Shown: in pieces, positions 47,140 to 55,914 of the stretch
Layout of the letters: each line of letters begins with the position of its first letter
How positions within the stretch are numbered: position 1 is the stretch's first letter
The notes under the pieces: model-generated
The model's input: the letters and a program-made list of their open reading frames with translations, nothing else
Database searches by the model: none
Told to the model about the DNA's origin: nothing
Position numbers and translations under genes: made by a program
Origin: Labilibaculum sp. K2S
GTDB lineage: Bacteria; Bacteroidota; Bacteroidia; Bacteroidales; Marinifilaceae
Assembly: GCF_030372765.1 (NCBI RefSeq)
Contig: NZ_JAUCMW010000011.1
Location: 1-64,000, forward strand
DNA: 64,000 nt
Direction of reading: 5' to 3'

Positions 47140-48708
47140 TTAGTATATTTTAAGCATATTTACCTCTTTTTCGCTTAAGAATCTCCACTTTCCTCTTGGA
47201 ATGTTTTTCTTCGTGATTCCTGCAAAAAGTACGCGGTCCAATTTTTCGATTTCGTAACCCAGATGTTCAAAAATGCGTCGTACAATTCTGTTTCGACCCG
47301 AATGAATTTCTATTCCAACCTGTGTTTTATCGGTGTCATTCGCAAAACTAATGGCATCAGCTTTAATTTCTCCGTCTTCTAATTCCAATCCGGTTATTAC
47401 CTGATCCAATTCTTCCTGAGAAATTGGTCTGTCGAGGAATACATGGTAAATTTTTTTCTTGTTGTAGCTCGGATGAGTAAGACGTTTTGTTAAATCGCCA
47501 TCATTGGTGAAAATTAAAACTCCGGTAGTCATGCGATCCAGTCTTCCTACAGGATAGACTCTTTCGGGACATGCATGACTAATTAAATCCATAACCGTTT
47601 TTCTTCCCAGAGGATCATCAAGAGTAGTCACAAAATCTTTGGGTTTGTTTAAAACCAAATAGACTTTTGCTTCGGCCTCCAATTGTTTGCCATCCATGCA
47701 AACTACATCTTCAATATTTACCTTGGTACCAACCTCTTTAACGATTTTGCCGTTAACGGTTATTCTGCCTTCTTCAATTCGCAGGTCTGCAGCTCTTCTC
47801 GAGCATGCTCCTGTGTTCGAAATGTATTTGTTAAGTCTTAGGATACCATCTTCCGGACCTGATAGTTTAGCAAAAGCCAATTGTTTTTTCTTGCTGTAAT
47901 GCTTTTTTTGAAGCGTTTCTTTATCGGGTTTGTTTTTAAAACGATCATAAGGTTTTGTAGTCGAATCCTGATCTTCATCAAAATCGTCTGAAAATCTTTT
48001 ATTTTCTGTAAATTCTGATCTTTCTCCTCCTCTTTTTGAGCGGTCAGAATCTCTTCCCGGTCTGAAGTTTGAGTCTTCAGATCGGTGTATTCTTCTGTCA
48101 GAGTCTCTTTCAGATCTGTTATCGTCAAATTTTCTTGGCGATCTTGAATTAGAACCCTGGGAGCTTCTGTCAGAATTTTCTGATCTGCCACCATAGTTGT
48201 GATCTCGTGATCCTGAATCCCTGCCAAATTTACGGTTTGAGTCTCCAAATCGCGGTTTTCCTCTATAAGAGTTTTTTTCAGATCTGTTGTCGTCAGATCT
48301 TCTTGACGAACCCGATCTTGAATCAGAACCTCGTGAAGTTCTGTTGGAATCACTGTTGCGTCTGTCAGAATTTTCTGATCTGGCACCAGTATTTCGATTC
48401 CGTGAATCCGAATCCCTGCCAAATTTGCGATTTGGTTCTTCCGATCCGGCTCTTCTTCTGTCGGAACTTCTTTCCGAACTATCACCATCAGATCTTCTTG
48501 ATGATTGTGGTCTTGTGTTGTCTCTTTGAAAAGGTTTTTCTGAATTGTCTCTTCGTTGTCGGGGATATTCTGATTTTCCCTCATTGTTGCGTGATTCTGA
48601 ATCCTTTTTGAATCGAGGATTTGCGTCACCAGGTTTTCTATTGTTTTCTGTTTTTGATCTAAAAGAAGATTTCTCTCTTCTATCTTTCCCGTATTTTTTT
48701 TCTTCCAT
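47140..48708 (-). CDS. RsuA/RluB-family pseudouridine synthase with long disordered N-terminus
   Basis: The 522-aa protein has a catalytic C-terminus of the RsuA/RluB/RluE type: an S4 domain (LRLNKYISNTGACSRRAADL), VYLVLNKPKDFVTT, VYPVGRLDRMTTGVLIFTND with the catalytic Asp, and SGRNRIVRRIFEHLGY. About residues 1-280 are low complexity, rich in Arg, Ser, Asp, Asn and Lys, with roughly three repeats built on FGRDS, RSENSDR and DDNRSE. This region is probably disordered and RNA-binding. The ATG at 48708 was preferred to 48726 because it leaves a leader of normal length after the promoter-like box at 48740. Confidence 0.88.
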   Translation of the reverse strand: MEEKKYGKDRREKSSFRSKTENNRKPGDANPRFKKDSESRNNEGKSEYPRQRRDNSEKPFQRDNTRPQSSRRSDGDSSERSSDRRRAGSEEPNRKFGRDSDSRNRNTGARSENSDRRNSDSNRTSRGSDSRSGSSRRSDDNRSEKNSYRGKPRFGDSNRKFGRDSGSRDHNYGGRSENSDRSSQGSNSRSPRKFDDNRSERDSDRRIHRSEDSNFRPGRDSDRSKRGGERSEFTENKRFSDDFDEDQDSTTKPYDRFKNKPDKETLQKKHYSKKKQLAFAKLSGPEDGILRLNKYISNTGACSRRAADLRIEEGRITVNGKIVKEVGTKVNIEDVVCMDGKQLEAEAKVYLVLNKPKDFVTTLDDPLGRKTVMDLISHACPERVYPVGRLDRMTTGVLIFTNDGDLTKRLTHPSYNKKKIYHVFLDRPISQEELDQVITGLELEDGEIKADAISFANDTDKTQVGIEIHSGRNRIVRRIFEHLGYEIEKLDRVLFAGITKKNIPRGKWRFLSEKEVNMLKIY

Positions 48709-48739
48709 TTTTGAGTAAATGATCATTGTTCTGAACCTG

Positions 48740-48747
48740 CAAAGGTA
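48740..48747 (-). promoter_or_regulatory. Putative -7 box of the pseudouridine synthase gene
   Basis: CAAAGGTA reads TACCTTTG on the minus strand, matching TAnnTTTG. It predicts a start of transcription near 48734, about 26 nt before the chosen ATG. Confidence 0.5.
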
Positions 48748-48841
48748 CTAATAATCAAAGAATATATTAATTCCGCCAGTTAAAAAAGTGAAATAAAGAA
48801 AATCAATTTCAATTTTGCTTTTTTACTCTTGATCGAAATTA

Positions 48842-48849
48842 TAAATTTG
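48842..48849 (+). promoter_or_regulatory. Putative -7 box of glmM
   Basis: TAAATTTG matches TAnnTTTG, about 77 nt before the glmM ATG. TTTG at 48814-48817 is a possible but over-spaced -33 element. Confidence 0.4.
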
Positions 48850-48926
48850 TCATACAAATTAGGCGCTGAACGTTTGTTCAGAATCTTTTTTTATGAATTG
48901 GTAAACATTAAAATTCTAAAAATAAT

Positions 48927-50315
48927 ATGGCATTAATTAAATCAATTTCCGGAATCAGAGGAACGATTGGCGGTAAGGTTGGAGATGGATTAAGTCCTCT
49001 TGATGTTGTGAAATTTTCAGCAGCATATGGTACCTGGGTATTACGAAGAAACAACGGACAAAAGGTAAAAGTTGTTGTTGGACGGGATGCCCGGATTTCC
49101 GGCGAAATGGTCGACATGCTTGTGGTTGGAACTCTTTTGGGCTTAGGAATTGATGTTGTGGAAATTGGCTTGGCCACAACACCAACTACAGAAATTGCAG
49201 TTGCCGAAGAAAAAGCTCAGGGAGGTATTATTTTAACTGCCAGTCACAATCCAAAACAATGGAATGCGTTAAAATTGCTAGATGAAAAAGGTGAGTTTTT
49301 GAATGATATCGATGGGAAAATAGTTCTTTCCATTGCTGATAATGAAGATTTTCTATTTGCAGATGTAGATGATTTAGGTCAGCTTTCCCATGTAGATAAT
49401 TACACCCAAAAGCATATTGATCATGTTTTAGCACTTAAGTTGGTTGATGCTGATGCAATAAAAAAAGCAAATTTTACTGTTGCTGTTGATGCAGTAAATT
49501 CGGTTGGAGGTATTGTAATTCCTCAATTGCTGAAAGCTTTAGGTGTTGAAAATATAGTAGAATTATATTGCGAACCAAACGGACAATTTCCTCACAATCC
49601 AGAGCCGTTGCCAGAGCATTTAACTGAAATTGCTTCGGTAATGAAGGAAGGTAAGGCCGATTTAGGATTTGTAGTTGATCCGGACGTTGATCGTTTGGCT
49701 ATTGTGAATGAAGATGGAAGCATGTTTGGTGAAGAATATACATTGGTGGCATGCGCCGATTACGTATTGGCAAATACACCCGGAAATACTGTTTCAAATC
49801 TTTCATCAACCCGTGCTTTGCGCGATGTAACAGAAAAACATGGAGGAAGATACGAAGCTTCGGCTGTTGGCGAGGTGAATGTTGTTGCCAAAATGAAAGC
49901 AAATAATGCTGTAATTGGCGGTGAGGGTAACGGAGGTATTATTTACCCTGAAAGTCATTATGGCAGAGATGCTTTGGTTGGGGTGGCATTGATCTTAACT
50001 CACATGGCAAAAACAAAGAAAAAAGTTTCGGAGCTGCGAGCAGGTTATCCAAATTATTTCATTTCCAAGAATAAAATTCAGTTAACACCTGAAATAGATG
50101 TTGATGCGGTTTTAGTTGCAATGAAGGAGAAATACAGGAATGAGAAAGTGAATGACATTGATGGTGTTAAAATTGATTTTGCATCGGAATGGGTTCATCT
50201 TCGAAAATCAAATACTGAACCGATTATCCGAATTTATTCGGAGAGCGAAAATGAGGATACTGCAAATCAATTGGCAGAAAAAATTATTTCAGAGATCAAG
50301 GAAATTATTAAATAG
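48927..50315 (+). CDS. glmM: Phosphoglucosamine mutase
   Basis: The 462-aa protein is an alpha-D-phosphohexomutase: the phospho-serine loop LTASHNPKQWNALKLL with S106, the metal-binding DPDVDRLAIV, GEGNGGIIYPESHYGRD for sugar recognition, and the phosphate-binding RKSNTEPIIRIYSE near the C-terminus. Length and the GlmM-like N-terminus (SISGIRGTIGG) favour phosphoglucosamine mutase, which makes glucosamine 1-phosphate for peptidoglycan. Phosphomannomutase activity cannot be excluded by motifs alone. Confidence 0.88.
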   Translation: MALIKSISGIRGTIGGKVGDGLSPLDVVKFSAAYGTWVLRRNNGQKVKVVVGRDARISGEMVDMLVVGTLLGLGIDVVEIGLATTPTTEIAVAEEKAQGGIILTASHNPKQWNALKLLDEKGEFLNDIDGKIVLSIADNEDFLFADVDDLGQLSHVDNYTQKHIDHVLALKLVDADAIKKANFTVAVDAVNSVGGIVIPQLLKALGVENIVELYCEPNGQFPHNPEPLPEHLTEIASVMKEGKADLGFVVDPDVDRLAIVNEDGSMFGEEYTLVACADYVLANTPGNTVSNLSSTRALRDVTEKHGGRYEASAVGEVNVVAKMKANNAVIGGEGNGGIIYPESHYGRDALVGVALILTHMAKTKKKVSELRAGYPNYFISKNKIQLTPEIDVDAVLVAMKEKYRNEKVNDIDGVKIDFASEWVHLRKSNTEPIIRIYSESENEDTANQLAEKIISEIKEIIK

Positions 50316-50331
50316 GATTTTTTTTTTTGAG

Positions 50332-50366
50332 AAGCGCAGGAGATTCATTTTTCTGCGCTTTTTTTG
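50332..50366 (+). terminator. Terminator of glmM
   Basis: An 8-bp stem AAGCGCAG/CTGCGCTT (50332-50339 and 50353-50360) is followed by TTTTTG. Confidence 0.82.
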
Positions 50367-50593
50367 TTGATAAAAGAAAATTTTCCGTAATCGTTTGCGT
50401 TGGATCAATGTTGAAAAATAAAAGCTTTTTTTGAATGATTTAATCGGATTTATTCTGATTAAATTTTACCTTGGAACTCCTGTTCTCCTTGCTAAATATA
50501 GCTTCTGATAATGAGATCTGTTTATCGTTATTGAACAGAAGAGCCTGTATGGGTGTTTATACCCAGTTTAGAAATAGTTAAATATGTCAGAAG

Positions 50594-50665
50594 TTAGATA
50601 ATTGTAATCTAATTTTTATATATTTAAGTGAGACTGTTGAAAAGCAGGTCTTTTTCTGAATTATT
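50594..50665 (+). other. Two terminator-like hairpins in the glmM-mdh gap
   Basis: TTAGAT-AATTGTA-ATCTAA with a TTTTTA tail (50594-50617) is followed by AGACTG...CAGGTCT with a TTTTT tail (50632-50656). Both lie upstream of the putative mdh promoter, so they may end a small unannotated transcript. The rest of the 441-bp gap (50367-50593) shows nothing I can name. Confidence 0.3.
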
Positions 50666-50680
50666 TTCTGGCATTGTGTA

Positions 50681-50688
50681 TATATTTG
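50681..50688 (+). promoter_or_regulatory. Putative -7 box of mdh
   Basis: TATATTTG matches TAnnTTTG, about 68 nt before the mdh ATG. Confidence 0.45.
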
Positions 50689-50756
50689 CTAGCCAATAAA
50701 GAAAAAATTCTCCATTGATACGAATACAAATAGATATAATCAAAGATTAAAGCCTT

Positions 50757-51695
50757 ATGAAAATTACCGTTGTAGGTGCAGGAAATGTTGGCGCAACTTG
50801 TGCAAATTGTATTGCCCAAAAAGAATTAGCAAACGAAGTAATTATTGTTGACATTAAAGATGGATTGTCAGAGGGAAAAGCTCTGGATATGTGGCAAACT
50901 GCTCCGATTAATTATTACGATACAAGAGTTAAAGGAGTAACTAATGATTATGCTGCTACTGCAGGATCAGAGGTTGTTGTTATTACATCAGGTCTTCCGC
51001 GTAAACCGGGAATGAGTCGTGATGATTTAATTGCTACCAATGCAGGTATTGTAAAATCGGTTACTGAAAATGTAATTGCTCATTCTCCTGATGCAATCAT
51101 CATTATCGTGTCAAATCCTTTAGATGTTATGACTTATGCTGCTTTCTTAACAGCTAAAAAAGCATCTAACAAAGTATTTGGTATGGCTGGTGTATTGGAT
51201 ACAGCTCGTTACCGTGCTTTCCTCGCTGAAGAATTAAATGTTTCTCCTAAGGATATTCAGGCATTGTTGATGGGTGGACACGGAGATACAATGGTTCCAC
51301 TTCCTCGTTATACCACTGTAGCAGGTATTCCTGTAACCGATTTGATCGAAGAAGATAAATTGAATGCTATTATTGAAAGAACTAAATTTGGTGGTGGTGA
51401 GTTGGTAAACCTTATGGGAACTTCAGCTTGGTATGCTCCTGGTGCTGCTGCTGCTCAAATGGTTGAAGCTATTGTTCGCGATCAAAAAAGAATTTTCCCG
51501 GTATGTGCTTTGTTGAACGGAGAATACGGAATGAAAGATATTTTCTTGGGAGTGCCGGTTGTTTTAGGTAAAAACGGTATCGAGAAAGTAATCGAAGTGA
51601 AATTAAATACAGAGGAAATGGAATTGTTGAAAGGATCAGCAGAGGCCGTTAAATCTGTAATGAAAGTGCTAGACGAAATGAACATTCTTTCTTAG
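50757..51695 (+). CDS. mdh: Malate dehydrogenase
   Basis: The 312-aa protein is an LDH/MDH-family dehydrogenase: NAD-binding MKITVVGAGNVGATCANCIA, substrate-loop motif TSGLPRKPGMSRDDL with the Arg residues typical of malate enzymes, VSNPLDVMTY, and catalytic H175 in MGGHGDTMVP. It interconverts malate and oxaloacetate in the cytoplasm. The RKPGM loop and length favour the LDH-like MDH type found across Bacteroidota. Confidence 0.94.
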   Translation: MKITVVGAGNVGATCANCIAQKELANEVIIVDIKDGLSEGKALDMWQTAPINYYDTRVKGVTNDYAATAGSEVVVITSGLPRKPGMSRDDLIATNAGIVKSVTENVIAHSPDAIIIIVSNPLDVMTYAAFLTAKKASNKVFGMAGVLDTARYRAFLAEELNVSPKDIQALLMGGHGDTMVPLPRYTTVAGIPVTDLIEEDKLNAIIERTKFGGGELVNLMGTSAWYAPGAAAAQMVEAIVRDQKRIFPVCALLNGEYGMKDIFLGVPVVLGKNGIEKVIEVKLNTEEMELLKGSAEAVKSVMKVLDEMNILS

Positions 51696-51722
51696 TTGGA
51701 AGATTTCATTTGCCAAAATAGT

Positions 51723-51756
51723 AAGGTTGTTTCTACGTGAAACAACCTTTTTTTGT
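51723..51756 (+). terminator. Terminator of mdh
   Basis: A perfect 11-bp stem AAGGTTGTTTC/GAAACAACCTT with a 5-nt loop TACGT is followed by TTTTTG. Confidence 0.9.
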
Positions 51757-51908
51757 TTTATAAGATCAAATAAAAATAAATTTCACCTTAAATTCGGAAT
51801 AATACCATTTGTAAATTAAAGGATTTATAAAATTCTTAGATAGATTATTATTTTGTTAATGTTTTAAGGGTTTTATGTAATTTATGATACAAAATTCTGT
51901 TCTTTTGG

Positions 51909-51916
51909 TATATTTG
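51909..51916 (+). promoter_or_regulatory. Putative -7 box of the retropepsin-like gene
   Basis: TATATTTG matches TAnnTTTG and lies 22 nt before the ATG at 51939, supporting that start over the TTG at 51924. Confidence 0.45.
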
Positions 51917-51938
51917 CTGTCCTTTGTTCAGAAAGCCC

Positions 51939-52367
51939 ATGAAAATTGAGATCCCAATAGAAATAATTGAACTTGAAACCGAAAGTTTCCATCTTTTAAT
52001 CAGATGTAAAGTAAACAGCAGTCATGAAGGAGATCTTGTGATTGATACCGGTGCTTCAAAAACGGTTTTGGACCGGAATTTTGTTCCTGCTTACACCTTG
52101 TCTGAGTATCAAAGCTCGGAAATTAAGTCGCGGGGTTTGGGGGAAGGAAGTTTAAATACCGAAATGGTTAAGATAGATTCATTCCAATTAGGAGATCTTC
52201 TTGTAAATGATTTTCATTGTGCACTTATCGATTTGGCAGGAATAAACGAGATGTACATGGAGCACTGTCAGCGGGAAATTTGCGGATTACTTGGAAGTGA
52301 CTTTCTTTTAAAACACGGAGCAATTATCGATTATGGAAGAAAAATTTTGAAATTGAAAATTTTTTAA
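51939..52367 (+). CDS. Retropepsin-like aspartic protease domain protein
   Basis: The 142-aa protein has the single-domain aspartic protease motif LVIDTGASKTVLD (active-site DTG) and a later hydrophobic ICGLLGSDFLL, the psi-loop partner seen in clan AA proteins. There is no signal peptide, so it is probably cytoplasmic and would have to dimerise to be active. Bacterial members are poorly characterised; the substrate is unknown. The start ATG at 51939 is used because a TTG at 51924 lies within the expected untranslated leader. Confidence 0.8.
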   Translation: MKIEIPIEIIELETESFHLLIRCKVNSSHEGDLVIDTGASKTVLDRNFVPAYTLSEYQSSEIKSRGLGEGSLNTEMVKIDSFQLGDLLVNDFHCALIDLAGINEMYMEHCQREICGLLGSDFLLKHGAIIDYGRKILKLKIF

Positions 52368-52445
52368 ATCCCGTGTCTTTCAACAAAGACGTAAAGTCGG
52401 TTAAATACCTGAGATTATTGAACAAAGGAATTTGAAAAAAATTAA

Positions 52446-52453
52446 TATATTTG
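52446..52453 (+). promoter_or_regulatory. Putative -7 box of secDF
   Basis: TATATTTG matches TAnnTTTG, about 63 nt before the secDF ATG. Confidence 0.45.
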
Positions 52454-52516
52454 TGCGTTAATTGCGGTTGAGAATATTATATACCACATAAATAAGAATT
52501 AAATAAACCTAAACAC

Positions 52517-55492
52517 ATGCGAAATAAAGGAGCGATTCGTCTACTCGCTATACTCTTTGCGTTAGTGAGTTTGTATCAATTGACATTTACTTACGTTACC
52601 AAATCAGTTGAAAAGGAAGCTCAAGAGTTCGGAGCCGGCGATATTAAGAAGGAACAAGCTTATCTTGACTCTATTAGGGGTGAAGGAGTTTACAATTTTC
52701 TTTGGATTAAAGATTACACTTACAAAGAGTGTAAGGAATTGGAGATGAACCTTGGTCTTGACCTTAAAGGAGGTATGAACGTTACCATGGAGGTTTCTGT
52801 AATTGATATTATTAAGGCTATGGCCAATAATAGCAAGGATGAAACTTTTGTAGCAGCCATAGAAAAAGCCAAAGCGATGCAAAAGGATAGTCAAAAAGAA
52901 TTTGTTGTTCTTTTTGGTGAAGCGTTCGAATCAATCAATCCAAATGCTCAGTTATCTTCTCCCAATATCTTCGGAACTTTAGAGATGAAAGATAAAATTC
53001 CTTTTGGTGCTTCTAATGCTGAGGTGTTAAAAGTGATTAAAAAAGAAGCTGATGCAGCGATTGATAATACGTTCAACATTCTTCGTTCCCGTATTGACCG
53101 TTTCGGTGTTGCACAGCCAAATATTCAAAAAGCTGATGTTTCGGGACGTATCATTATCGAACTTCCAGGTATTAAAGATGCAGCTCGTGTACGTAAGTTA
53201 CTGCAAGGAACTGCAAGTCTTGAGTTCTGGGAAACTTATAGTGCTAACGAAGTAACTCAGTATTTAAATGCTGCAAACGAAAAATTAGCAGCGATCAATA
53301 CAATGGCTGAGCCTGCCGAAGTAGCTAAAGAAGCTACTAAAGAAGAGGTGAAGGAAGAGGCAAAAGATGAAGATGTTGCTCTTTTGGACAAAATTGAAGA
53401 AACAGCTAAAGATTCGACTGCTGACCTTAATGAGAAAGAAATTGCAAAAAAATACCCATTGTTTTCTGTTTTGAATCCTACACAAAGAGGATCTTCGAAA
53501 GCAGTTGTTGGTATGTCTCATATTAAAGATACTGCCAGAGTAAATCAAATTTTGGCAATGCCGGCTGTTCAATCAGTAATGCCACGTAATTTGAAATTCT
53601 TTTGGGGAGTAAAATCTATTGATAAAGGTGGTAATGTATTCGAGTTGTTTGCTATTAAAGTAACCAGCCGTGATGGAAAAGCTCCTTTAGATGGTGATGC
53701 TGTTACTTCTGCGCGTGAGCAAATTGATCAAAACAAAGCACAAGCTGAAGTTTCGATGAGTATGAGTGGTGAAGGAGCAAAAGTTTGGGCTCGTTTAACC
53801 AAAGATAATATTGATCGTGCAATTGCAATTGTTTTGGACGGATATGTTTATTCTGCTCCAAATGTAATTAGTGAAATAAAAGGCGGACAGTCCAGTATCA
53901 GTGGTAATTTCACCATTGCTGAGGCGAAAGATCTCGCAAACATACTAAAGTCGGGTAAATTACCTGCTCCTGCTCATATTATTGCTGATGAAGTTGTTGG
54001 ACCATCTTTGGGACAGGAATCTATTCAAAAAGGGATGTGGTCATTCATCATTGCTTTTGTGTTGGTGTTGCTTTATATGTTTTTCTTTTATAGTAAAGGT
54101 GCAGGTCTTACTGCAAATATTGCTTTGATTGCCAACTTGTTCTTCATTTTTGGAGTACTGGCTTCGTTGGGCGCTGTGTTGACTTTACCCGGTATTGCCG
54201 GTATTGTATTAACAATCGGTATGTCGGTTGATGCGAACGTACTGATTTATGAGCGTATTCAGGAAGAGCTGAAAGGTGGAAAAGGATTGAGTCTTGCTAT
54301 TTCTGATGGATACAAGAATGCATATTCTGCGATTATTGATGGTAACATCACAACTCTTTTAACTGGTATTATTCTTTATCTTTTTGGTGAAGGCCCAATT
54401 AAAGGTTTTGCAACCACTTTGGTTATTGGTATTTTCTCGTCTTTATTTGCTGCAATTTTTATCACGCGATTAATTATTGAAGGTTCTCTTAAACGTAACC
54501 GGAACATTACTTTTACAACTAAGTTTACTGATAATTGGTTGCGAAATGCAAAAATTAAATTTCTTGAGAAAAGAAAAGTGTTTTATGTGATTTCAGGTAT
54601 TGCGATTCTTGTTAGTATTGGTTCTCTTGCAACAAGAGGTTTAAATCAAGGTATCGATTTTACCGGAGGTAGAACATATGTTGTTGCTTTCGATCAGGAT
54701 GTTTCAGTTGAAGATATTTCTAAATCGTTGGAAACTGTTTACGGACATGCTCCTGAAGTGAAAACTTTTGGTGGTGATTCTCAGGTGAAAATTACTACAA
54801 AATATAAAATTGAGGAATCAGGAAACGATGTTGATGATGAAGTGGAAGAATTGCTTTATACAGGTTTACAACCATATTTAAATGGAGCTTCTAAAACTGA
54901 TTTCCTTGAAAACAATAGAAAGATGTCGCAAAAAGTTGGACCTACTATTGCTGATGATATTCGTCAGTCTGCAGTTTGGTCAATCTTGTTTGCTCTTATC
55001 GTGATTTTCCTTTACATCATGCTTCGTTTTTCGAACTGGCAGTATGGTTTAGGAGCTATCGTTGCTTTGGCTCACGATTCAATCATTGTATTGGGTATCT
55101 TCTCATTGTGTTACGGATGGTTGCCATTCTCACTTGAGGTGGATCAGGCATTTATTGCGGCAATACTTACTGTGGTGGGTTATTCCATTAATGATACCGT
55201 GGTTGTATTTGACCGTATTCGTGAATACATTGGATTGCATCCAAAACGTGATCGTGTTGAGGTTGTGGATAGTGCTTTGAATAGTACATTACGTCGTACT
55301 TTTAGTACTTCATTATCTACTATGGTTGTTTTGTTAGCTATCTTTCTTTTCGGGGGAACTTCAATTCAGGGATTTACATTTGCATTGTTGGTAGGGGTAG
55401 TTGTTGGAACCTATTCTTCACTTTTCATTGCAACGCCAATTGCTTACGACACAAGTTTACATGTATCTAAAGTGATTGCTAAAAAGAAATAA
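52517..55492 (+). CDS. secDF: Protein translocase subunit SecDF (fused)
   Basis: The 991-aa protein fuses SecD (about 1-665) and SecF (about 680-985). SecD shows LGLDLKGGMNVTMEV, the periplasmic P1 region with an acidic, low-complexity insert (about 255-310, EEVKEEAKDEDVALL), GKLPAPAHIIADEVVGPSLG and GMSVDANVLIYERIQEELK. SecF shows GLNQGIDFTGGRTYVV and VVGYSINDTVVVFDRIRE. It uses the proton gradient to help SecYEG-exported proteins leave the membrane. The fused form is usual in Bacteroidota. It is followed by a strong terminator. Confidence 0.97.
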   Translation: MRNKGAIRLLAILFALVSLYQLTFTYVTKSVEKEAQEFGAGDIKKEQAYLDSIRGEGVYNFLWIKDYTYKECKELEMNLGLDLKGGMNVTMEVSVIDIIKAMANNSKDETFVAAIEKAKAMQKDSQKEFVVLFGEAFESINPNAQLSSPNIFGTLEMKDKIPFGASNAEVLKVIKKEADAAIDNTFNILRSRIDRFGVAQPNIQKADVSGRIIIELPGIKDAARVRKLLQGTASLEFWETYSANEVTQYLNAANEKLAAINTMAEPAEVAKEATKEEVKEEAKDEDVALLDKIEETAKDSTADLNEKEIAKKYPLFSVLNPTQRGSSKAVVGMSHIKDTARVNQILAMPAVQSVMPRNLKFFWGVKSIDKGGNVFELFAIKVTSRDGKAPLDGDAVTSAREQIDQNKAQAEVSMSMSGEGAKVWARLTKDNIDRAIAIVLDGYVYSAPNVISEIKGGQSSISGNFTIAEAKDLANILKSGKLPAPAHIIADEVVGPSLGQESIQKGMWSFIIAFVLVLLYMFFFYSKGAGLTANIALIANLFFIFGVLASLGAVLTLPGIAGIVLTIGMSVDANVLIYERIQEELKGGKGLSLAISDGYKNAYSAIIDGNITTLLTGIILYLFGEGPIKGFATTLVIGIFSSLFAAIFITRLIIEGSLKRNRNITFTTKFTDNWLRNAKIKFLEKRKVFYVISGIAILVSIGSLATRGLNQGIDFTGGRTYVVAFDQDVSVEDISKSLETVYGHAPEVKTFGGDSQVKITTKYKIEESGNDVDDEVEELLYTGLQPYLNGASKTDFLENNRKMSQKVGPTIADDIRQSAVWSILFALIVIFLYIMLRFSNWQYGLGAIVALAHDSIIVLGIFSLCYGWLPFSLEVDQAFIAAILTVVGYSINDTVVVFDRIREYIGLHPKRDRVEVVDSALNSTLRRTFSTSLSTMVVLLAIFLFGGTSIQGFTFALLVGVVVGTYSSLFIATPIAYDTSLHVSKVIAKKK

Positions 55493-55514
55493 TTAGAAAT
55501 TAATTATAAAATTG

Positions 55515-55549
55515 TCCCCCGAATCGTATGGTTCGGGGGATTTTTTTTG
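55515..55549 (+). terminator. Terminator of secDF
   Basis: A 9-bp stem TCCCCCGAA/TTCGGGGGA (55515-55523 and 55532-55540) is followed by eight T residues. Confidence 0.9.
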
Positions 55550-55601
55550 CTTAGGTTCAAATCGAATTGCAATCTATATTCATGGTTTAAATTTTCTTCG
55601 G

Positions 55602-55609
55602 TATATTTG
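55602..55609 (+). promoter_or_regulatory. Putative -7 box of tatA
   Basis: TATATTTG matches TAnnTTTG and lies 17 nt before the tatA ATG. Confidence 0.45.
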
Positions 55610-55626
55610 TTTAAAATATCAAGCAA

Positions 55627-55854
55627 ATGGATCAGATTCTTTTATTTATTAGTGGCGGTGAAATTGTTGTCGTACTAGTTGTTATTCTGTTGTTGTTCGG
55701 ATCTAAGAAGATTCCTGAATTAGCTCAAGGTTTGGGGAAAGGAATGAAAGAATTCAAACGAGCAACGGAAGATATTAAAAGCGAAATTAGAAAGGAAACG
55801 GAAGTTCTGGATCATATCAAGGAATTTAAGGATGACCTGACTAAGAAGTTATAA
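55627..55854 (+). CDS. tatA: Sec-independent translocase protein TatA/TatE
   Basis: The 75-aa protein has one N-terminal membrane helix (about 10-27, [20 protein letters not shown]), then the amphipathic helix with the TatA signature [20 protein letters not shown], and a charged tail. TatA forms the Tat pore for folded proteins. A Tat-like signal is seen in the metallophosphoesterase at 15896. TatC is not in this window. Confidence 0.93.
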   Translation: MDQILLFISGGEIVVVLVVILLLFGSKKIPELAQGLGKGMKEFKRATEDIKSEIRKETEVLDHIKEFKDDLTKKL

Positions 55855-55875
55855 TCCTATATTTTAGGTTTAATC

Positions 55876-55908
55876 ATTCCACCAATATACAGTGTGGAAT
55901 TTTTTTTT
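55876..55908 (+). terminator. Terminator of tatA
   Basis: ATTCCAC (55876-55882) pairs with GTGGAAT (55894-55900) and is followed by nine T residues. It covers a possible GTG start (55894) of the next gene, which argues for the ATG at 55915. Confidence 0.75.
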
Positions 55909-55914
55909 ATTTCA

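Noticed and set aside
47687..48611. Long opposite-strand reading frames over the pseudouridine synthase N-terminus
   Set aside because: They arise from the repetitive Arg/Ser/Asp codons of the real gene and lack any protein-like features of their own.
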